Assembly: GCA_021300125.1 (NCBI GenBank)
Contig: JAJTHX010000021.1
Coordinates: 1 to 16,372 of the forward strand
Length of the DNA: 16,372 nucleotides
Origin: Betaproteobacteria bacterium
Lineage (GTDB): Bacteria > Pseudomonadota > Gammaproteobacteria > Burkholderiales > SG8-41
Direction: 5' to 3'
Shown: positions 14,390-16,372 of the stretch, one piece after another
Layout: each line of letters starts with the position of its first letter
Numbering within the stretch: position 1 is the first letter of the stretch
The notes under the pieces: model-generated
What the model was told of the DNA's origin: nothing
Seen by the model: only the letters and a program-made list of their open reading frames with translations
Database searches by the model: none
Position numbers and translations under genes: made by a program

Positions 14390-15819
14390 ATACACCGGAT
14401 GCGAACCCTACCGGCAGCGCGGGCCTGACCGCGCGCCTTGCCACTCACGCGGCAACGCTGCGCTACGAGGATCTGCCGCCGGCGCTGATTGACCGCCTCA
14501 AGCAATGCGTGATGGACACGCTGGGTGTGGCTACCGGCGCGAGCAGCCTCGCGCCCGAGGCGCAGACCCTCAAGCAATACGTGCTGGATCTCGGCGGCCG
14601 GCCCGAGGCGACGCTGCTCGGATTCGGCGGCAAGGCGCCGGCGGCCTGGGCGGTGTTCCTCAACGGCAGCCTCGGCCACATGCTCGACTACGACGACATC
14701 GGCGAATGCGGCCATCCCGCCATCGTCACCATCCCGGTGGCGCTGGCGGTGGCCGAGAAGACCGGCGGCATCAGCGGCCGCGAGTTCATCACCGCGCTCG
14801 CTGCCGGCACCGACCTGATGACGCGCATCAGCCGCGCCATCGACGTGCCCGACTGGACCATGACCGAAGGCTGGTTTGCCACGCAGCTGCTCGGCTACAT
14901 CGCCGGTGCGGCCACAGCCGGACGCCTGCTCCGGCTCAATCCGGAGCAGATGGAGAACGCGATCGGCATCGGCTTCAACCAGATGAGCGGCAGCCGCCAG
15001 ATGGCCGTTGGCGCGGCCACGCACATGCGCGCGATGCAGGCCGGTTTTTCAGGGCAGGGCTCGGTACTCGCCGCGCAGCTCGCCCAGCGCGGCATCATCG
15101 GCCCGAAGGAAGTCATCGAAGGCCGCTACGGATTTTTCAAGACCTACATCCGCGGCCGCGAACCCGACTGGAGCGGCATTGTTGCCGGCCTCGGGCGCGA
15201 TTTTCCGTTGATGGAACGTCATGGCTTCAAGGTATGGCCGGCCTGCGCCTATACCCGCACCACCAATGTGTCGATCCTCGCCTTGTACGAACAGCATGGT
15301 CTCAAGCCCGCCGACATCGAAAGCATCACCATCGTCGGCGGTACCGGCGGCACGCAGCTCTTGTGTGAACCGATCGAAAAGAAACGGCGCCCCAGGGTCA
15401 GCATCGACGGCAAATACAGCATCCCGTTCACCACCGCGGTGATGGCGGCCAAGGGCAACGTGACCCTGCGCGATTTCACGCCGGAAGGCCTCAATGATCC
15501 GGCGGTGCTGGCGATGGCCGACCGCGTCAGCTACCGGCCGGCTGGCGGTCCGATCACCGGCAAGGGCGGCTCGGCCGATGTCGCGCGGACCGCGGTTGAA
15601 ATCGTCACCCGCGATGGCCGCCGCCTCGAACACCGCGCCACCAGCGTGCCCGGCGATCCCGGCAACCCGGTGAGCTGGGACCGGCTCGAAGCCAAGTTCA
15701 GGGAATGCATGAGCTTCGCGGTGAAGCCCGTAGCCGCTGATCACCTCGATCAGCTCGCGCGCCGCCTGCGCACGCTGGAGGCGGAGCAGGACGTCGCCGA
15801 CCTACTGCGCCTGACGTAA
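14386..15819 (+). CDS. MmgE/PrpD-family enzyme (2-methylcitrate dehydratase-like)
   Basis: This is a 477-residue protein of the family that includes PrpD (2-methylcitrate dehydratase), cis-aconitate decarboxylase and iminodisuccinate epimerase. Family features are LRYEDLPPALIDRLKQCVMD near the start, FLNGSLGHMLDYDD-GECGHPAI (91-113), AVAEKTGGISGREFITALAAG, KVWPACAYTRTTN and KYSIPFTTAV. The start is TTG 14386, four bases inside the Bug gene and directly after a perfect AAGGAGG (14375-14381); the next ATG would cut the conserved N-terminus. It is the last gene of the operon. Probable role: water elimination, or decarboxylation or isomerisation, of a citrate-like intermediate. The substrate is unknown because the family is broad. 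Confidence 0.9.
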   Translation: MNTPDANPTGSAGLTARLATHAATLRYEDLPPALIDRLKQCVMDTLGVATGASSLAPEAQTLKQYVLDLGGRPEATLLGFGGKAPAAWAVFLNGSLGHMLDYDDIGECGHPAIVTIPVALAVAEKTGGISGREFITALAAGTDLMTRISRAIDVPDWTMTEGWFATQLLGYIAGAATAGRLLRLNPEQMENAIGIGFNQMSGSRQMAVGAATHMRAMQAGFSGQGSVLAAQLAQRGIIGPKEVIEGRYGFFKTYIRGREPDWSGIVAGLGRDFPLMERHGFKVWPACAYTRTTNVSILALYEQHGLKPADIESITIVGGTGGTQLLCEPIEKKRRPRVSIDGKYSIPFTTAVMAAKGNVTLRDFTPEGLNDPAVLAMADRVSYRPAGGPITGKGGSADVARTAVEIVTRDGRRLEHRATSVPGDPGNPVSWDRLEAKFRECMSFAVKPVAADHLDQLARRLRTLEAEQDVADLLRLT

Positions 15820-15824
15820 ACAAA

Positions 15825-15853
15825 TTATTCAATAAAATCAAATACTTGTATTT
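15825..15853. terminator. AT-rich inverted repeats between convergent genes
   Basis: The 49-bp gap between the MmgE/PrpD gene and the converging hydrolase gene contains two small inverted repeats: TTATT-C-AATAA (15825-15835) and AAATAC-TT-GTATTT (15840-15853). On the minus strand the second is followed by GATTTTATT, a weak terminator for the hydrolase gene. On the plus strand no T-run follows. A transcription-stop role fits the position, but the stems are AT-only and weak. Confidence 0.35.
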
Positions 15854-15868
15854 AACCTCGGCGCAAGC

Positions 15869-16372
15869 TCACTGCAGGCCGAAGGTATAGCGGCTGCCCA
15901 CGTTGGAGTACACCACCTGCTCCGGCATCTGCTGGCGCAGCAGGTCGATGAAACGCTCGCCGGTGCAGTGCATCGGCACGATCACATCAGGGTTGATCGC
16001 CTTCAGTTCCTGCAGCGTGTGCTGCAGGTAATCCAGCGGCGAGGGGCCAAGATGGAAGCCGCCCATCACCGCGTGCACCTTGTCGGTATTGGCAGCCTTC
16101 ATCGCGCTGCGCACGGTGTTGATGATGCCGGTGTGGCCGCAGGATGAAATCACCACCAGGCCCTTGCCCTTGACGATGTAGCAGGTGGCGTGTTCGTCGG
16201 GGTGGGTGTCCTTGACCAGGTTGCCGGCGCGTTCGGCCGGCGTGAAATGGTCGTCCACCACCATCGAGCCGCCGGTGACGGTCTCGAAGGAGCTGCGCTC
16301 GATGTAGCCCGAGGTGAAGGCGCCATCCAGCGCCTGCGGCTGCGGGCAGCACACCGGCAGCACCTTCTGCGC
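15869..16372 (-). CDS. Metallo-beta-lactamase-fold hydrolase (COG1237-like), 3' part
   Basis: About 167 C-terminal residues are present; the frame stays open to the window edge and the N-terminal HxHxDH half lies outside. Seen motifs are VISSCGHTGIINTVRSA, with a metal-ligand His, HAVMGGFHLGPSP, and VIVPMHCTGERF with the final ligand His. This SCGH-GI / GGFHL / HCTG set is typical of the branch related to dihydropterin/aminobenzene ribofuranosyl phosphate synthase rather than of beta-lactamases. The real function in bacteria is usually unknown. It converges on the catabolic operon with a 49-bp gap, so it is a separate transcription unit. A GTG at 16363 is internal, because in-frame codons continue upstream. 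Confidence 0.88.
   Translation of the reverse strand, partial: AQKVLPVCCPQPQALDGAFTSGYIERSSFETVTGGSMVVDDHFTPAERAGNLVKDTHPDEHATCYIVKGKGLVVISSCGHTGIINTVRSAMKAANTDKVHAVMGGFHLGPSPLDYLQHTLQELKAINPDVIVPMHCTGERFIDLLRQQMPEQVVYSNVGSRYTFGLQ

Noticed and set aside
1-16372. Search for CRISPR arrays, tRNA or rRNA genes, transposases and phage genes
   Set aside because: No regularly spaced repeats, no tRNA-like cloverleaf, no rRNA sequence and no integrase or transposase motifs were seen.

Overview
The window is 16.4 kb of GC-rich proteobacterial DNA with tightly packed, often overlapping genes and short AT-rich control regions. Three separate tripartite-tricarboxylate-type periplasmic binding proteins (Bug family) and a local catabolic operon point to a Burkholderiales-like betaproteobacterium. 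That placement is an inference from gene content, since no rRNA or taxonomic marker is present.

Layout. (1) 1-584: the 3' part of a Bug binding protein, followed by about 430 bp with no convincing gene. (2) 1017-5994: a TetR-type regulator (minus strand) divergent from an export operon (plus strand). The operon holds an FtsX/DevC-type permease, a possible 27-residue small protein, a MacB/DevA-type ATPase, a HlyD-type membrane fusion protein and a NodT-type outer-membrane lipoprotein. Together these form a complete tripartite ABC exporter reaching from inner to outer membrane. (3) 6023-6991: a second Bug protein on the minus strand, ending in a hairpin/T-run terminator and starting opposite a GntR regulator. 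(4) 7183-15819: a catabolic operon on the plus strand. In order it holds a GntR/FCD regulator, aconitase-superfamily large and small subunits (LeuC/LeuD-like), a TcuA/fumarate-reductase-type FAD dehydrogenase, an isocitrate-lyase/PEP-mutase-family enzyme, a CapA-like metallophosphatase-fold protein, a third Bug protein and an MmgE/PrpD-family enzyme. (5) 15869-16372: the 3' part of a metallo-beta-lactamase-fold hydrolase on the minus strand.

Working model for region 4 (inference): a Bug protein captures a branched di- or tricarboxylate. The FAD enzyme introduces or removes a C=C bond, the LeuCD-like hydratase and the MmgE/PrpD enzyme add, remove or move water, and the lyase-fold enzyme cleaves the C-C bond. 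Chemical precedents are tricarballylate oxidation (TcuA) and the dimethylmaleate hydratase plus 2,3-dimethylmalate lyase steps of nicotinate fermentation. Several enzymes have non-canonical motifs (no Cys in the lyase KxCGH position, SSRPG instead of SSREH in the small subunit), so the true substrate is probably not isopropylmalate, isocitrate or methylisocitrate. The CapA-like protein has no obvious place in such a route and is the most puzzling member.

The clearest regulatory signals are a consensus TTGACG-17-TATTAT promoter before the exporter, a TGTATACA GntR/FCD-type operator before the catabolic operon, and an 11-bp hairpin overlapping a 15-bp tandem repeat between the small subunit and the FAD enzyme.
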